64,000 nucleotides of DNA from Nitratireductor luteus. GTDB lineage: Bacteria > Pseudomonadota > Alphaproteobacteria > Rhizobiales > Rhizobiaceae. Below are positions 26,739-36,339 of the stretch, in pieces. Every line of letters begins with the position of its first letter. Position 1 is the stretch's first letter. A program made the position numbers and the translations under genes. The DNA is taken from contig NZ_JAOANW010000018.1 of NCBI RefSeq assembly GCF_026162365.1, positions 1 to 64,000 on the forward strand, given 5' to 3'. The notes under the pieces were generated by a model. The model saw only the letters and a program-made list of their open reading frames with translations. It was not told the DNA's origin and did not search any database.

Positions 26739-26882
26739 TTGCAAGCCATCCATTGCGGAGCGGGCGGTCTTTGCCTGACTTCGCCCCGATCCCCAGGGCC
26801 GGGAGTGCTCGAAGGATGGTCGGCGGTAGAGGAAAATCCCGTGGCGGGTCACAGCTTACTAAAAACTCAGCTCCCGCAGAAT

Positions 26883-27611
26883 CTAGAGCCGCTGCTGCCG
26901 CTGGAGCCATTTGCGCAGGTCGCGCTCGGCGCTTTCCAGGCTTTCCGCGTTGATGGCCCGCAAATTGAGCGCCCGCGTGAAGGCGCGGGTGCGCTTGTTG
27001 ATGGGCAGATCGTCGGGAGCGCCTTCCAGGCTGTCGACGCCCAGCTTGTCGTAGAGCGAAAGCAGCCGGTTCTGAACCGTGCGCAGCGACATGCCCTGCC
27101 GCTTGGCGATCCATTTATCCGAAAGCCCGAGCGACATGTCGATCAGCACGGCGTACTCGCTATCGGTCAGCGTATCATGGGTGCGGGTCTGGCGCTGCTG
27201 CACCGAATGTATCTCGCGGTCCACCACGATCTGCGCCTCGACCAGCACCGCGCGAAGCGCCAGATGCAGGCGTTCCTGCGTGGCCGTTTTCAGCACATAG
27301 CCGTAGGATGATTCGGCGGGCACGATGCGCGCGATGCCGCGCATATAGGCTTCGTCCGAATAGTTGGACCAGAACAGGATGCGCGTCTTCGGCCGTTCGG
27401 CCCAGATGGTGCGGGCGGCGTCGATGCCGTTGCGCTCCTTCATCTGCAGGTCCATGACCACGGCAGCCACGTCGTGCCGGCGAGCCTTTTCCTCGCCCTC
27501 GATTCCGTTGACGGCATGCAGGATTTCATCCGCCTCGGGAATGGCCTGCCGCACCGCTTCGCGCAGATAGCTCAGGTGAAACTGGTCGTCTTCTACCAGG
27601 AGAATTTTCAT
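26883..27611 (-). CDS. LuxR/NarL-type response regulator
   Basis: 242 residues. Receiver: LLVEDDQFHL, VVMDLQMKERNGID (phospho-acceptor Asp) and YGYVLKTATQERL (Lys). The C-terminal helix-turn-helix (TLTDSEYAVLIDMSLGLSDK, then WIAKRQGMSLRTVQNRLLSL) is NarL-like. The start lies 5 bases downstream of the sensor kinase stop, so the pair is co-transcribed. It is divergent from the sugar ABC operon starting at 29110, the probable target of this pair. Confidence 0.87.
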   Translation of the reverse strand: MKILLVEDDQFHLSYLREAVRQAIPEADEILHAVNGIEGEEKARRHDVAAVVMDLQMKERNGIDAARTIWAERPKTRILFWSNYSDEAYMRGIARIVPAESSYGYVLKTATQERLHLALRAVLVEAQIVVDREIHSVQQRQTRTHDTLTDSEYAVLIDMSLGLSDKWIAKRQGMSLRTVQNRLLSLYDKLGVDSLEGAPDDLPINKRTRAFTRALNLRAINAESLESAERDLRKWLQRQQRL

Positions 27612-27615
27612 GGGA

Positions 27616-28941
27616 TCAGTCCTGTGGCGCGGCGCGCGGCGGCGTCTTGGTCTTGGTTTGGGGCAGCGTCACCTCTATGCGCGTGCCGTTACCCGTCGTC
27701 ACGCGAAAATCCGCCGCGATCAGGCGGGCGCGGGTGCGCATGTGTGCCACGCCGCCGGTCACCTTCTGCGACGAGGAATTGTAGGTGGGTTCGGGAATGC
27801 CCTGCCCCGTGTCAGCGATGGTGAGCTTCAGCCCGCCTTCATGCGGACTGACCGTAACCGCGATGCGGTCGCCGCCGGAGTGGCGCGCTGCATTGTTGAT
27901 GGCCTCCTGCGCAATGCGGAACAGTGCGATGCGCGTGGTGGCATCAAGCCTGTCAATCCGGCCATTCGTGTCGTCGACAACCGAGATCGATACATCGGTC
28001 CTGTCGCCCACCGCCCGCTCCAGATGGATACGCAGCGCGTGAACGAAACCGAACAGGTCGAGGAGCGTCGGCACCGCCGTATCGATGATGCGCCGGAGAT
28101 CCTGGATGCAATCCTGCAAACGGTTGACGACGAGCGCGCGGTCCGCCGCGCCATCGGCGCGCTCCATGTCGCGCATGATGCGGGTCAGGTCGGCCAGTGT
28201 CTGATCGTGCAGGTCCATACCAATGCGCTGGCGCTCCTGCTCCAGCGTCCGGGTCAGTTCCAGCGCCCCCTGGCGCAGCCCTTCCTCGCGGGCCTGGGCT
28301 TCGGCATGGACGATGGCCGCTTGCTTGGCCTTTTCGGTTGCCCGCAGGGAGTAGAAATACGGGGCAAGAACATCGGCCACGTGGCGCACCCGCTCAACGG
28401 TGGCATCGTCATACTGATCGGGACGGCGGGAGGAACAGTTCAGCGCACCGATGGTGCGCCCCAACACCTTCATGGCAACGTTCACCCGGCTGCGCAGTTG
28501 ATGCCGGAATATGGGCTGCGATATCGCCCCCGGATAGGTGTAGCGCGGGTCCTCCATCGCATTGCCGGTCAGCATGTGGTCGGTTTCGCCATACAGAATG
28601 CTGCGCACCGGCGAGAGGGAGACCAGCGTACGCGAAAGGCTCCAGCGGGTGCGGATGCCGACCTCGTAGCTGGTGTTCCACACGGCGTCGTCGTCGATCA
28701 GGCAGACGTCGAGATGGTCGAGCGGCAGGAGGTTCTCGATCTCGGCCTTGACCGAGCGCAGGGCGGCACGGATTTCGACCTGCCCGGCGAGATGGCTGGA
28801 GATGCGCAGCAACGAAAGCAGCGGGTTTTCTTCCGCCGGTTGAACCGCCCTGTTTTCCTGTCGCATCGTATGGACAAGCTCCTCCCGCTTATCGATAAGC
28901 AGTGTGCGGCACTTGCCCGGCGGCGGCAAGGGTGCCGGCAT
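27616..28941 (-). CDS. GAF-domain sensor histidine kinase, NarX/DegS type
   Basis: Up to 441 residues; an in-frame ATG at 28866 (MRQENRAVQ) is an alternative start that loses only 25 residues. A GAF domain (about 45-200, HLDVCLIDDDAVWNTSYEVG, GRTIGALNCSS) is followed by a short coiled coil, the HisKA_3 box ERQRIGMDLHDQTLADLTRI and an HATPase (AQEAINNAARHSGGD, TIADTGQGIPEP). No membrane helix is present, so the signal is cytoplasmic or indirect. With the NarL-type partner it faces the sugar transporter operon, which suggests ligand- or substrate-responsive control. Confidence 0.86.
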   Translation of the reverse strand: MPAPLPPPGKCRTLLIDKREELVHTMRQENRAVQPAEENPLLSLLRISSHLAGQVEIRAALRSVKAEIENLLPLDHLDVCLIDDDAVWNTSYEVGIRTRWSLSRTLVSLSPVRSILYGETDHMLTGNAMEDPRYTYPGAISQPIFRHQLRSRVNVAMKVLGRTIGALNCSSRRPDQYDDATVERVRHVADVLAPYFYSLRATEKAKQAAIVHAEAQAREEGLRQGALELTRTLEQERQRIGMDLHDQTLADLTRIMRDMERADGAADRALVVNRLQDCIQDLRRIIDTAVPTLLDLFGFVHALRIHLERAVGDRTDVSISVVDDTNGRIDRLDATTRIALFRIAQEAINNAARHSGGDRIAVTVSPHEGGLKLTIADTGQGIPEPTYNSSSQKVTGGVAHMRTRARLIAADFRVTTGNGTRIEVTLPQTKTKTPPRAAPQD

Positions 28942-29109
28942 GAGGCCAAACGCATGTCAGTTGCGGGAACCCGCAACCGGGCTGCATGAGTCCGGCTTTA
29001 CCGCCCCATGGCGTATACATAATGTTCTTGCGGGCGCCGGGAGAAGGTTGCGTCCGATATCAGGAACCCAATATCAGGAATACGGCGCGCGCGCGCCAGG
29101 GAGGAAAAT

Positions 29110-30129
29110 ATGCATTTGAGGAACAAGCTGATGGGCGCCGTCGCGCTCATGGCGGTATGCGTGCCGGCCTTGGCCCATGCCGATACTTCGGACAAGCGCA
29201 TCGCGCTTTCCAACAACTATGCCGGCAATTCCTGGCGGCAGGCCATGCTGGAAAGCTGGGAGAAGGTGGCCAGCCAGGCCGTGGAAGACGGTGTCGTCGC
29301 CGCGGCCGATGCCTTTACGACCTCGGAAAACCAGGCGACCGAGCAGGCCGCGCAGATCCAGAACATGATCCTGCAGGGCTATGACGCGATCGTCGTCAAC
29401 GCCGCCTCGCCGACCGCGCTCAACGGCGCCATCGCCGAAGCCTGCTCCGCCGGCATCATCGTCGTCTCCTTCGACGGCATCGTCACCGAGCCCTGCGCAT
29501 GGCGCATTGCCGTCGACTTCAAGGAAATGGGGCGCCAGCAGGTCGAATACCTGGCCTCGCGCCTGCCTGACGGCGGCAACCTGCTCGAAATCCGTGGTCT
29601 GGCCGGAGTTTTCGTCGACGATGAAATCCACGCGGGCATCCAGGCCGGCGTCGAGGAGTTCGATCAGTTCGAGATCGTCGGTTCGGTCCATGGCGATTGG
29701 GCGCAGGATGTTGCGCAGAAGGCCGTTGCCGGTGTCCTGCCGAGCCTGCCGGAGATCGTTGGCGTCGTGACCCAGGGCGGCGACGGCTATGGCGCTGCCC
29801 AAGCGATCGAGGCAGCCGGTCGCGATATGCCGATCATCGTCATGGGCAACCGCCAGGACGAAATGCAGTGGTGGGCGGACGCGCGCGACGCCGACGGTTA
29901 CGAGACGCTTTCGCTGTCGATCGCACCGGGTGTTGCAACGCTCGCCTTCTGGGTGGCGCAGCAGGTGCTGGACGGCGCGGAAGTGCCGAAGGACCTGACG
30001 GTGCCGTTCCTCACGGTTACGCAAGACACGCTGGACGAGGCTCTTGCCTCCACGCCCGAAGGTTCGGTCGCCAACGTCGAATACAGCCTGGAAGATGCCA
30101 AGGCCGTGATTGCCGAAGCCAAGCAGTAA
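29110..30129 (+). CDS. Sugar ABC transporter substrate-binding protein
   Basis: 339 residues with a signal peptide (MHLRNKLMGAVALMAVCVPA, cleavage after LAHA) and a ribose-binding-type fold: NNYAGNSWRQAMLESWEKVA, MILQGYDAIVVNAASPTALN and VTQGGDGYGAAQAIEAAGR. Periplasmic proteins of this group bind mono- or disaccharides or polyols. It is followed within 15 bases by the transporter ATPase. The cargo cannot be told from sequence; the attached SMP-30 lactonase suggests a sugar that is oxidised to a lactone. Confidence 0.88.
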   Translation: MHLRNKLMGAVALMAVCVPALAHADTSDKRIALSNNYAGNSWRQAMLESWEKVASQAVEDGVVAAADAFTTSENQATEQAAQIQNMILQGYDAIVVNAASPTALNGAIAEACSAGIIVVSFDGIVTEPCAWRIAVDFKEMGRQQVEYLASRLPDGGNLLEIRGLAGVFVDDEIHAGIQAGVEEFDQFEIVGSVHGDWAQDVAQKAVAGVLPSLPEIVGVVTQGGDGYGAAQAIEAAGRDMPIIVMGNRQDEMQWWADARDADGYETLSLSIAPGVATLAFWVAQQVLDGAEVPKDLTVPFLTVTQDTLDEALASTPEGSVANVEYSLEDAKAVIAEAKQ

Positions 30130-30143
30130 GGGAGCACCGCTCG

Positions 30144-31619
30144 ATGCAGCCGCCCGCACCCGGTGGTCATGCTCCCGAGAACCCGCTGGTTTCCCTTGTC
30201 GACGCGCACATGCATTTCGGTGCCGTGCGCGCGCTCGACGGGGTGAGTCTTACCATCAGCCCGGGCGAGTGCCTCGGGCTGATCGGGCACAATGGAGCCG
30301 GCAAATCCACCGCCGTAAACGTCATCAATGGCGGGCTAACGCCGACCGGCGGAGCCGTGGAGTACACGCTGCCCGATGGATCGCGGGCAACCGGGGCGGC
30401 GGCCCGCGCGGCGGGCATTCGAAGCGTGTTCCAGGAACTTTCGCTCTGCCCCAATCTCACGGTCGAGGAAAACCTTCGCATCCCCCAGCACGACCTTTGG
30501 GGTCCCGGCTGGCGACGCATCGCACGAAAGCGCATCGCCAAGGCGCTCGACGAGGTTTTTCCCGGTCACAGGATCAAGCCCGGCATGACCGTCGGCGGGC
30601 TGACACTGGCCGAGCGCCAGATGGTGGAGATCGCTACCGGCTTTGCCGAGGCCACCGAACCGGCGCGGCTGGTCATCCTCGACGAGCCGACATCATCGCT
30701 CGACGCTTCCATAGCCCACCAGCTGCTCGACTATGTGCGCGGCTTCTGCGCCCGGGGAGGCGCCGTGATCTTCATCTCGCACATGCTGGGCGAGGTCTTC
30801 GAGGTGGCGACCCGCATCGATGTCATGAAGGACGGCAGGATCACGCAGTCCCGGCCCGTGGCGGAGTTCACCCAGCAGGGGCTGATTGACGCGATGGGCC
30901 ATGTAGCCAGCGTCGAGGCAACCACCGCGATTCGCGAAGACGCGGCCACGCGCATCGGCGAGGAAGTGCTGCGCACGGATGAGGGACTGAGCGCGCGGCG
31001 CGGCGAGATCGTTGGGCTCGCGGGACTGGCCGGCCACGGACAAGCCGAAGCTCTTGCCCGGTTCTTCATGGGCCGCTCTAGCGGCCCACGCCATTCATCC
31101 CATCCGGACGTCGTTTTCGTGGCCGGCGACCGCGCCCGCGACGGCGTCATGCCACTCTGGTCGATCTTGCGCAACCTGACGCTCACCCACCTGCCGGCGC
31201 TCACGCGCCGCAGTATCGTCGACCGAGCCGCAGAAAAAGTGCTCGGCGCCGACTGGAAGAGGCGGATAGGCATCCGCACCGACGATATCCTCAATCCGAT
31301 CCTGTCGCTGTCGGGCGGCAACCAGCAGAAGGTGCTGTTCGCACGCTCGCTCGCCTCCTCCGCGCCCATCGTGGTGATGGACGACCCGATGCGTGGCGTC
31401 GACGTGGGAACCAAGCGCGAAGCCTACGACATGATCCGCTTTGAGGCCTCTGCCGGCCGAACCTTCCTCTGGTATTCGACCGAGACCGAAGAGATCTGCC
31501 AGTGCGACCGCGTTTTTGTGTTCCGCAACGGCAGGATTTCGGCCGAACTGACCGGCGACCAGATCAACGAAGAGAACATCCTCGCGGCGTCGTTCGAGAT
31601 GCAGGAGAGCACCGCATGA
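30144..31619 (+). CDS. Sugar ABC transporter ATP-binding protein (tandem ABC)
   Basis: 491 residues from ATG 30144, preceded by AAGGGAG; the longer upstream frame is a shadow of the binding-protein gene. Two ABC domains follow the RbsA/XylG layout. The first has Walker A GHNGAGKST, Walker B VILDEPTSSLD and the H-loop in VIFISHMLGEV. The second has a degenerate Walker A (GLAGHGQAEA) but a good signature LSLSGGNQQKVLFARSLA and DDPMRGVDVG. The ATG of the next gene overlaps its stop. It powers the two permeases that follow. Confidence 0.9.
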   Translation: MQPPAPGGHAPENPLVSLVDAHMHFGAVRALDGVSLTISPGECLGLIGHNGAGKSTAVNVINGGLTPTGGAVEYTLPDGSRATGAAARAAGIRSVFQELSLCPNLTVEENLRIPQHDLWGPGWRRIARKRIAKALDEVFPGHRIKPGMTVGGLTLAERQMVEIATGFAEATEPARLVILDEPTSSLDASIAHQLLDYVRGFCARGGAVIFISHMLGEVFEVATRIDVMKDGRITQSRPVAEFTQQGLIDAMGHVASVEATTAIREDAATRIGEEVLRTDEGLSARRGEIVGLAGLAGHGQAEALARFFMGRSSGPRHSSHPDVVFVAGDRARDGVMPLWSILRNLTLTHLPALTRRSIVDRAAEKVLGADWKRRIGIRTDDILNPILSLSGGNQQKVLFARSLASSAPIVVMDDPMRGVDVGTKREAYDMIRFEASAGRTFLWYSTETEEICQCDRVFVFRNGRISAELTGDQINEENILAASFEMQESTA

Positions 31620-32545
31620 ACGGCAATTATCGGATATTGCTGCCGGTGCTTTCGCTGGCGGTGCTCATGGCTGCCGTTTTCTATCTCCAGCCACGGGCCA
31701 TGAGCTATTTCGGGCTCAACCTTCTGTTCAATCTGGCGGTGCCCATCGCGCTGGCGACGATCGCCCAGATGATGATCATCATGGTCAACGACATCGACCT
31801 TTCGGTGGGCACGTTCGTAAGCTTCGTCGCATGCGTGACGGCCACCTTCCTCAACGACGCGCCGCTTATCGGTGCCGCGATACTGGCCGCATCCATTCTC
31901 GCCTATGCGGGGCTCGGCGCGCTGATCCACATGCGCCAGCTACCGGCCATCGTGGTCACGCTCGGCATGTCGTTCGTCTGGGCGGGGCTGGCGGTGCTCA
32001 TCCTCCCCTCGCCCGGCGGCGCAGCGCCCGCCTGGATACGCACACTGATGACGGTCAAGCCGCCGCTGGTGCCGATGGCGATCGTGGCCAGTGTGGGTAT
32101 TGCCGCCCTCACCCATCTGCTGATCATGCGGTCCTCGACAGGAACGCTGCTGCGCGGCGTCGGCGGCAACACGCGGGCCGTGCTTCGGGCCGGCTGGTCG
32201 GTGACGCGGCTCAAGGCGGGCGCCTATGCGCTGGCCGGGTTCTTCGGCGTCCTGTCCGGCATGAGCCTTGTGGGCCTCACCACATCGGCCGACGCCAATA
32301 TCGCGCTGCGCTACACTCTGCTTTCCATCGCCGGCGTGATCCTGGGAGGCGGCGAATTCACCGGCGGCAGGATTTCGCCCGTCGGCGCGGTGATCGGCGC
32401 GCTGACGCTGGCGCTGGCCGGCAGCTTCCTGTCGTTCATGCGGCTTTCGCCCGACTGGCAGATCGGCGCGCAGGGCGCGATCCTGATCCTCGTTCTGGCC
32501 GTCCGCCTGGTGTTCTCGCGCCGCAGCGCGCGCGTGGAAGGATAG
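31616..32545 (+). CDS. Sugar ABC transporter permease 1
   Basis: 309 residues from ATG 31616, overlapping the ATPase stop by 4 bases. Eight to ten hydrophobic segments, with the BPD_transp_2 (RbsC/XylH) motifs NDIDLSVGTFVSFVACVT and LSIAGVILGGGEFTGGRIS. It forms part of the inner-membrane channel with the next permease. The pairing of two different BPD_transp_2 permeases in one operon is common for sugar-type importers in rhizobia. Confidence 0.88.
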   Translation: MNGNYRILLPVLSLAVLMAAVFYLQPRAMSYFGLNLLFNLAVPIALATIAQMMIIMVNDIDLSVGTFVSFVACVTATFLNDAPLIGAAILAASILAYAGLGALIHMRQLPAIVVTLGMSFVWAGLAVLILPSPGGAAPAWIRTLMTVKPPLVPMAIVASVGIAALTHLLIMRSSTGTLLRGVGGNTRAVLRAGWSVTRLKAGAYALAGFFGVLSGMSLVGLTTSADANIALRYTLLSIAGVILGGGEFTGGRISPVGAVIGALTLALAGSFLSFMRLSPDWQIGAQGAILILVLAVRLVFSRRSARVEG

Positions 32546-32550
32546 CAACG

Positions 32551-33513
32551 ATGACGGACACGGTGATTTCCACGCTTTCGCAGACCCACCGCAGGCCCTG
32601 GTTCTGGGCGTTTGTGGCCAGCACTGCGGCCTTCGGCGCGACGCTGCTTCTGACGGAGGGCCGCGGCGGCGGCGAGCTGCTGTCGGCGGCGCTGACCTTC
32701 GCCGCCTTCTCGGCCATTGTCGGCATCGGGCAGATGTTCGTCATCACGCTCGGGCCGGGCAATGTGGACCTGTCCATACCGGCGACGATGACGCTGGCCG
32801 GCACGCTGTCGCTCAAATTCATGGGCGGCGACGCCGCGCTCATCCTGCCCGGCCTTGGCGTCGCGCTGGCAGTGGGGCTGGGCGCCGGCACGGCCAACTA
32901 CCTGCTGATCCGCTTTCTGCGCATCCCGCCGATCATCGCTACCCTGTCGGCCTCGTTCCTTTACCAGTCGCTGGCGATCTGGTCGAACCGGGGGCTGCGC
33001 ATCAAGCCGCCTTCGATATTGGCCGACTTCACGACCGGGGCCACGCTGGGCGTTCCCAATGTCGCGATCGTCGGGCTGCTCATCGCGGTCATCGCCTGGA
33101 TCATCCTCGAACGTTCCATCTATGGCCGGTGGCTTTCCGCCGTCGGCCAGAACGCGCGGGCGGCGCGGCTGAGCGGCGTGCCCGTCCAACTCATGTTCGC
33201 GGCGACATTCATCGGCTCGGCCGTGCTCGCCTCGCTCACCGGCTATCTGCTGGCAAGCTTTTCGGGGGGCGCTGCGCTGAACATGGGCACCGAGTATCTG
33301 TTGATCTCGATTGCCGTGGTCGTCATCGGCGGCTGTTCCATCGCCGGCGGCTATTCCAACGTTCCGGGCATATGGGGCGGGGCACTGCTCATGTTCCTCA
33401 TCGTGTCGATGCTCAATTCCTACGGTCTGGGCGCAGGCGTGCGGCTGATCATGACCGGCACAATCATTATCGCCATCGTGGCCGCGGCGGCCGGAAAGGA
33501 GAGCTCGGCATGA
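32551..33513 (+). CDS. Sugar ABC transporter permease 2
   Basis: 320 residues from ATG 32551, 5 bases after the first permease. The same BPD_transp_2 family with the conserved block LGPGNVDLSIPATMTLAGTL and ISIAVVVIGGCSIAGGYSNV near the C-terminus. The gene overlaps the start of the lactonase gene by 4 bases. It pairs with the preceding permease. Confidence 0.88.
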   Translation: MTDTVISTLSQTHRRPWFWAFVASTAAFGATLLLTEGRGGGELLSAALTFAAFSAIVGIGQMFVITLGPGNVDLSIPATMTLAGTLSLKFMGGDAALILPGLGVALAVGLGAGTANYLLIRFLRIPPIIATLSASFLYQSLAIWSNRGLRIKPPSILADFTTGATLGVPNVAIVGLLIAVIAWIILERSIYGRWLSAVGQNARAARLSGVPVQLMFAATFIGSAVLASLTGYLLASFSGGAALNMGTEYLLISIAVVVIGGCSIAGGYSNVPGIWGGALLMFLIVSMLNSYGLGAGVRLIMTGTIIIAIVAAAAGKESSA

Positions 33514-34421
33514 GCTGCGCAACATCAATCTACCAGATCGTCGACCCGCGCTTCCGGCCGCTGATCCAGCCCAACGCCCATCTGCGCCAGCTTGCCACCG
33601 GCTTCGAATGGGCGGAGGGGCCGGTCTGGTTCGCCGATCACCAGCTCCTGCTTTTCTCGGACATTCCAAGCGACCGCATGATGCGGCTGACGATGGACGG
33701 GCAGGTCGGCGTCTTCCGCGCGCCGTCGGGCTACAGCAACGGCAATACGCGCGACCGGCAGGGCAGGCTCGTCACCTGCGAGCACGGCACGCGCTCGGTG
33801 ACATGCACCGAGCCCGACGGAACGCGCACCGTCCTTGCCGACAGCTACCAGGGGCGGCAACTCAATTCGCCCAACGACGTCATCGTGCAGTCCAACGGGG
33901 CGATCTGGTTCACCGATCCGACCTACGGCATCCTGAGCGACTATGAGGGCTACGAGGCGGAGCCCGAACAGGCGCATCACAACGTCTTCCGCATCGATCC
34001 CGGCTGCGGCGAGGTGGAGGCGATGATCACCGATTTCGTGCAGCCGAACGGGCTGGCGTTGTCGCCCGACGAGCGGACGCTCTATGTGGCCGAGTCCGGC
34101 TCAAGCCACGATGACGGCGTGCCCTCCATCATCCGCGCCTTCGCGCTTTCGGAGGACGGAAAGATCGAGAACGACTGGACATTCGCCACCATCGACAAGG
34201 GGCTGCCGGACGGCATGCGCGTGGATTCGCAGGGCAATCTGTGGAGCTCGGCCGCCGACGGCATCCACTGCTTCTCCCCGGAAGGCACGCTCCTGGGCAA
34301 GATCCTGGTTCCCGAAGTGGTCGCCAATCTCTGCTTCGGCGGTCCCCGCGGCAACCGCCTCTTCATCACCGCGACGACATCGGTCTATTCGGTGGCGCTC
34401 AACGTGCGGTCGGCGGTTTGA
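33510..34421 (+). CDS. SMP-30/gluconolactonase-family protein
   Basis: 303 residues from ATG 33510. A six-bladed beta-propeller of the SMP-30/Gluconolactonase/LRE type: EGPVWFADHQLLLFSDI with the metal-binding Glu, LNSPNDVIVQSNGAIWFTDP with the catalytic Asn, NGLALSPDERTLYVAESG, and LPDGMRVDSQGNLWSS with a metal-binding Asp. These enzymes hydrolyse sugar lactones. Its position at the end of the transporter operon suggests it handles a lactone formed from the imported sugar. Confidence 0.85.
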   Translation: MSCATSIYQIVDPRFRPLIQPNAHLRQLATGFEWAEGPVWFADHQLLLFSDIPSDRMMRLTMDGQVGVFRAPSGYSNGNTRDRQGRLVTCEHGTRSVTCTEPDGTRTVLADSYQGRQLNSPNDVIVQSNGAIWFTDPTYGILSDYEGYEAEPEQAHHNVFRIDPGCGEVEAMITDFVQPNGLALSPDERTLYVAESGSSHDDGVPSIIRAFALSEDGKIENDWTFATIDKGLPDGMRVDSQGNLWSSAADGIHCFSPEGTLLGKILVPEVVANLCFGGPRGNRLFITATTSVYSVALNVRSAV

Positions 34422-34832
34422 TGGGCAGAGTGTTGCGGGAGGCAGTACGGCTTGCTGCCGCGTAGCCTATCGGTTCGAACGCTGATTGGGGGTGGCGTGC
34501 CCCACCTCGTTGGCGTTATGCCGGGATCATTGCGCCTGCCCGAGGGGGGCTGGCGAATACCGCCGACGGACACGATGGAACGGATACAGCAGCAGGCGGG
34601 GCCATGCGCCCTTGATCTCCAGAGTGCCGAGATCGATCAACTTGGCATGACAAGTATGGTCTGCATCAAGCGCGAGCCAAAAAACCAAAAGCGACAAACA
34701 AGGCGCTGACGGCCACGGCGGGATCGGATAATGCCAAATATGGGGCAGTTCTTTTCAATGGTTTCGAGGTCCAGGCCTTTGACCCTCGTTCGGCAGTCTG
34801 CCGGTTGCTGGGTCGCGACCTCCCTCTCCTTC
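34422..34832. other. Convergent intergenic region, no clear gene
   Basis: About 410 bases between the lactonase gene and the DUF2285 gene. Both strands have open frames but none gives a family match. No hairpin with a T tract was recognised. Confidence 0.4.
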
Positions 34833-35639
34833 TCAGACCTGCTTGAGGAGCTTCAGATAGCCGCCCTCCACTATTCGCCGCGCGCTCCGGATCAACCGCT
34901 GAACGCGTGTGCGGTAACCTGCATCCCAATCCTCGGTGGCAGCGCGTTGCCCGAACAGCACCGTGGCGATGTCGCGCCGGCTCGCCCCTGCCTCGATCCC
35001 ATCCCAGGCACGTAGCATATTGACCCACCGCCCGGCCCGACGCTCAACCGGATAGAGGCTGCCGAGAAAGCGCTGATGGCGATGGAGGCCGCTCAGCCGG
35101 CGCAGAAGAATCGACTTGGTTTCGAATTCCGCCATGCCGCACAGCGTGCACCTCAAATTGACTGGTCCCGCAAAAGGATCGCTTCCTGAAAGGGCCAGTT
35201 GCAGATGTCGTGCGCCGTCGGAAAACAGGATGTATTGTCCCTCCGTCCCCATGCGCACAACGACCTTCAGCAAGGAACAATCGCGAAAATCGAAGCTCCC
35301 ACTGCTGGATTGTGCTGGCCATGCCTCCACCTTCAACACCAGCGGATTACGCTCGGGAAGCCAGCATAGTACTGGCCTGCCGTCGATTTCAAAGCAGCAG
35401 GCACCCCACTGCCTGACATGTTCGGTCTCAGCACATTCGATGATTGGTGCGTATTGCTCCGCAGCAAGCCGGCAGGGTAACGCTTTCATGTCTGACTGAA
35501 ACTGGCGATTGCGGACAAGCCACTCTCCCGTCCAGCCGAACAGGTCGAGATTTCCGGCATGGTTGTAGCGGGCGGAGTCGTGCCAATCAGCGCATGGGCT
35601 TCCGTTCCACAGAACTTGCGCCCCGCCCATTACGCCCAT
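34833..35639 (-). CDS. DUF6499-DUF2285 protein, FseA-like excision/transfer activator
   Basis: 268 residues. The N-terminal region (about 14-55, PCADWHDSARYN and FGWTGEWLVRNRQFQSDM) matches DUF6499, and the C-terminal region (about 180-268, RWVNMLRAWDGIEAGASRRD and RVQRLIRSARRIVEGGYLKL) is a DUF2285 domain. In Mesorhizobium loti R7A these two domains are encoded by msi172 and msi171 and are joined by a programmed ribosomal frameshift to make FseA, the activator of symbiosis-island excision, downstream of traI1. Here the same order is one continuous frame behind an AHL synthase and a LuxR gene. The start is uncertain: ATG 35639 lacks a clear ribosome site. No integrase or conjugation genes are visible nearby. 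Confidence 0.75.
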   Translation of the reverse strand: MGVMGGAQVLWNGSPCADWHDSARYNHAGNLDLFGWTGEWLVRNRQFQSDMKALPCRLAAEQYAPIIECAETEHVRQWGACCFEIDGRPVLCWLPERNPLVLKVEAWPAQSSSGSFDFRDCSLLKVVVRMGTEGQYILFSDGARHLQLALSGSDPFAGPVNLRCTLCGMAEFETKSILLRRLSGLHRHQRFLGSLYPVERRAGRWVNMLRAWDGIEAGASRRDIATVLFGQRAATEDWDAGYRTRVQRLIRSARRIVEGGYLKLLKQV

Positions 35640-35695
35640 TCATGGCCGAACGCCAAGACGCCGCTGGTCCAGGCTGACCGCCGCCGCCGGTGGCG

Positions 35696-36283
35696 TCAGC
35701 AATCCCGGTTCGGCTCCATTTCGCGGGTGCCATGCGCTAAGATGCGCGTGGAATCCTGATCCATTTTCAACTCGGCGGCTGTCAGGCTCATGCGGCCGAC
35801 TTCGACGAAGGGCCCGAGCGTGCGATAAGAAAAACCGGCAGCCTCAAACCGCCCAATCCAGTCGGGCTCGATCACGCAGGTGAGGGTATTGATACCGAGC
35901 GACCTGCAGGTTGGCGCGACAGCATCGATCAGCTCTCTGAAGAGCGGTCCGCCTCGATATTCCCGTTTGACGAAAAACCGCGACCATTCCCAGATGCCAC
36001 GGCCGCACGGAACGGAGCTCTCCACGAGGTGCGAAAAATGATCGAGGAGCAGGTGTGGTCGGTTGGTGGGAATGAATCTGTACCCGCCAACCACCTCGTT
36101 TCGATGGGTGGCCAGCAAATAGACGGTGTCCGGGGTGTCGTAGTCATCGATCTCACGGCCGTCGGGCCTGCAAAGATCGGTCCAGCCGCGCTCGCGGACA
36201 AAGATATCGTGACGCAGCCTGTAGTGCCTTTCGAGCAGCTCCTGGTGGCGCGCGTCGGCGGTTCCCTTGATAAGATGCAACAT
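35696..36283 (-). CDS. Acyl-homoserine-lactone synthase (LuxI/TraI family)
   Basis: 195 residues from ATG 36283 (MLHLIKGTADARHQELLERH); an in-frame ATG at 36313 would add ten residues. The invariant LuxI residues are present: Arg and Phe in YRLRHDIFV, Trp in RERGWTDL, the acidic pair in EIDDYD, Arg in VGGYRFIPT, and Glu-Arg in WEWSRFFVKREYR. It makes an N-acyl homoserine lactone from SAM and an acyl-ACP. A tra-box-like palindrome lies 57-74 bases upstream and the LuxR-type receptor gene is immediately before it, on the same strand. It is followed by the FseA-like gene. Confidence 0.92.
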   Translation of the reverse strand: MLHLIKGTADARHQELLERHYRLRHDIFVRERGWTDLCRPDGREIDDYDTPDTVYLLATHRNEVVGGYRFIPTNRPHLLLDHFSHLVESSVPCGRGIWEWSRFFVKREYRGGPLFRELIDAVAPTCRSLGINTLTCVIEPDWIGRFEAAGFSYRTLGPFVEVGRMSLTAAELKMDQDSTRILAHGTREMEPNRDC

Positions 36284-36339
36284 CGAGACTGTCACTCCTG
36301 TCGGAAGCGACATTCTTCGTGCAGCCCGGACGCGCGACC

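Noticed and set aside
27610-28989. 459-codon plus-strand open frame opposite the GAF kinase
   Set aside because: The kinase motifs (HisKA_3 box, HATPase) are clear on the minus strand; the plus frame has no recognisable domain.
32311-33669. 452-codon minus-strand open frame opposite the second permease
   Set aside because: Highly charged, repetitive R/D/G/Q sequence typical of the antisense of a membrane protein gene.
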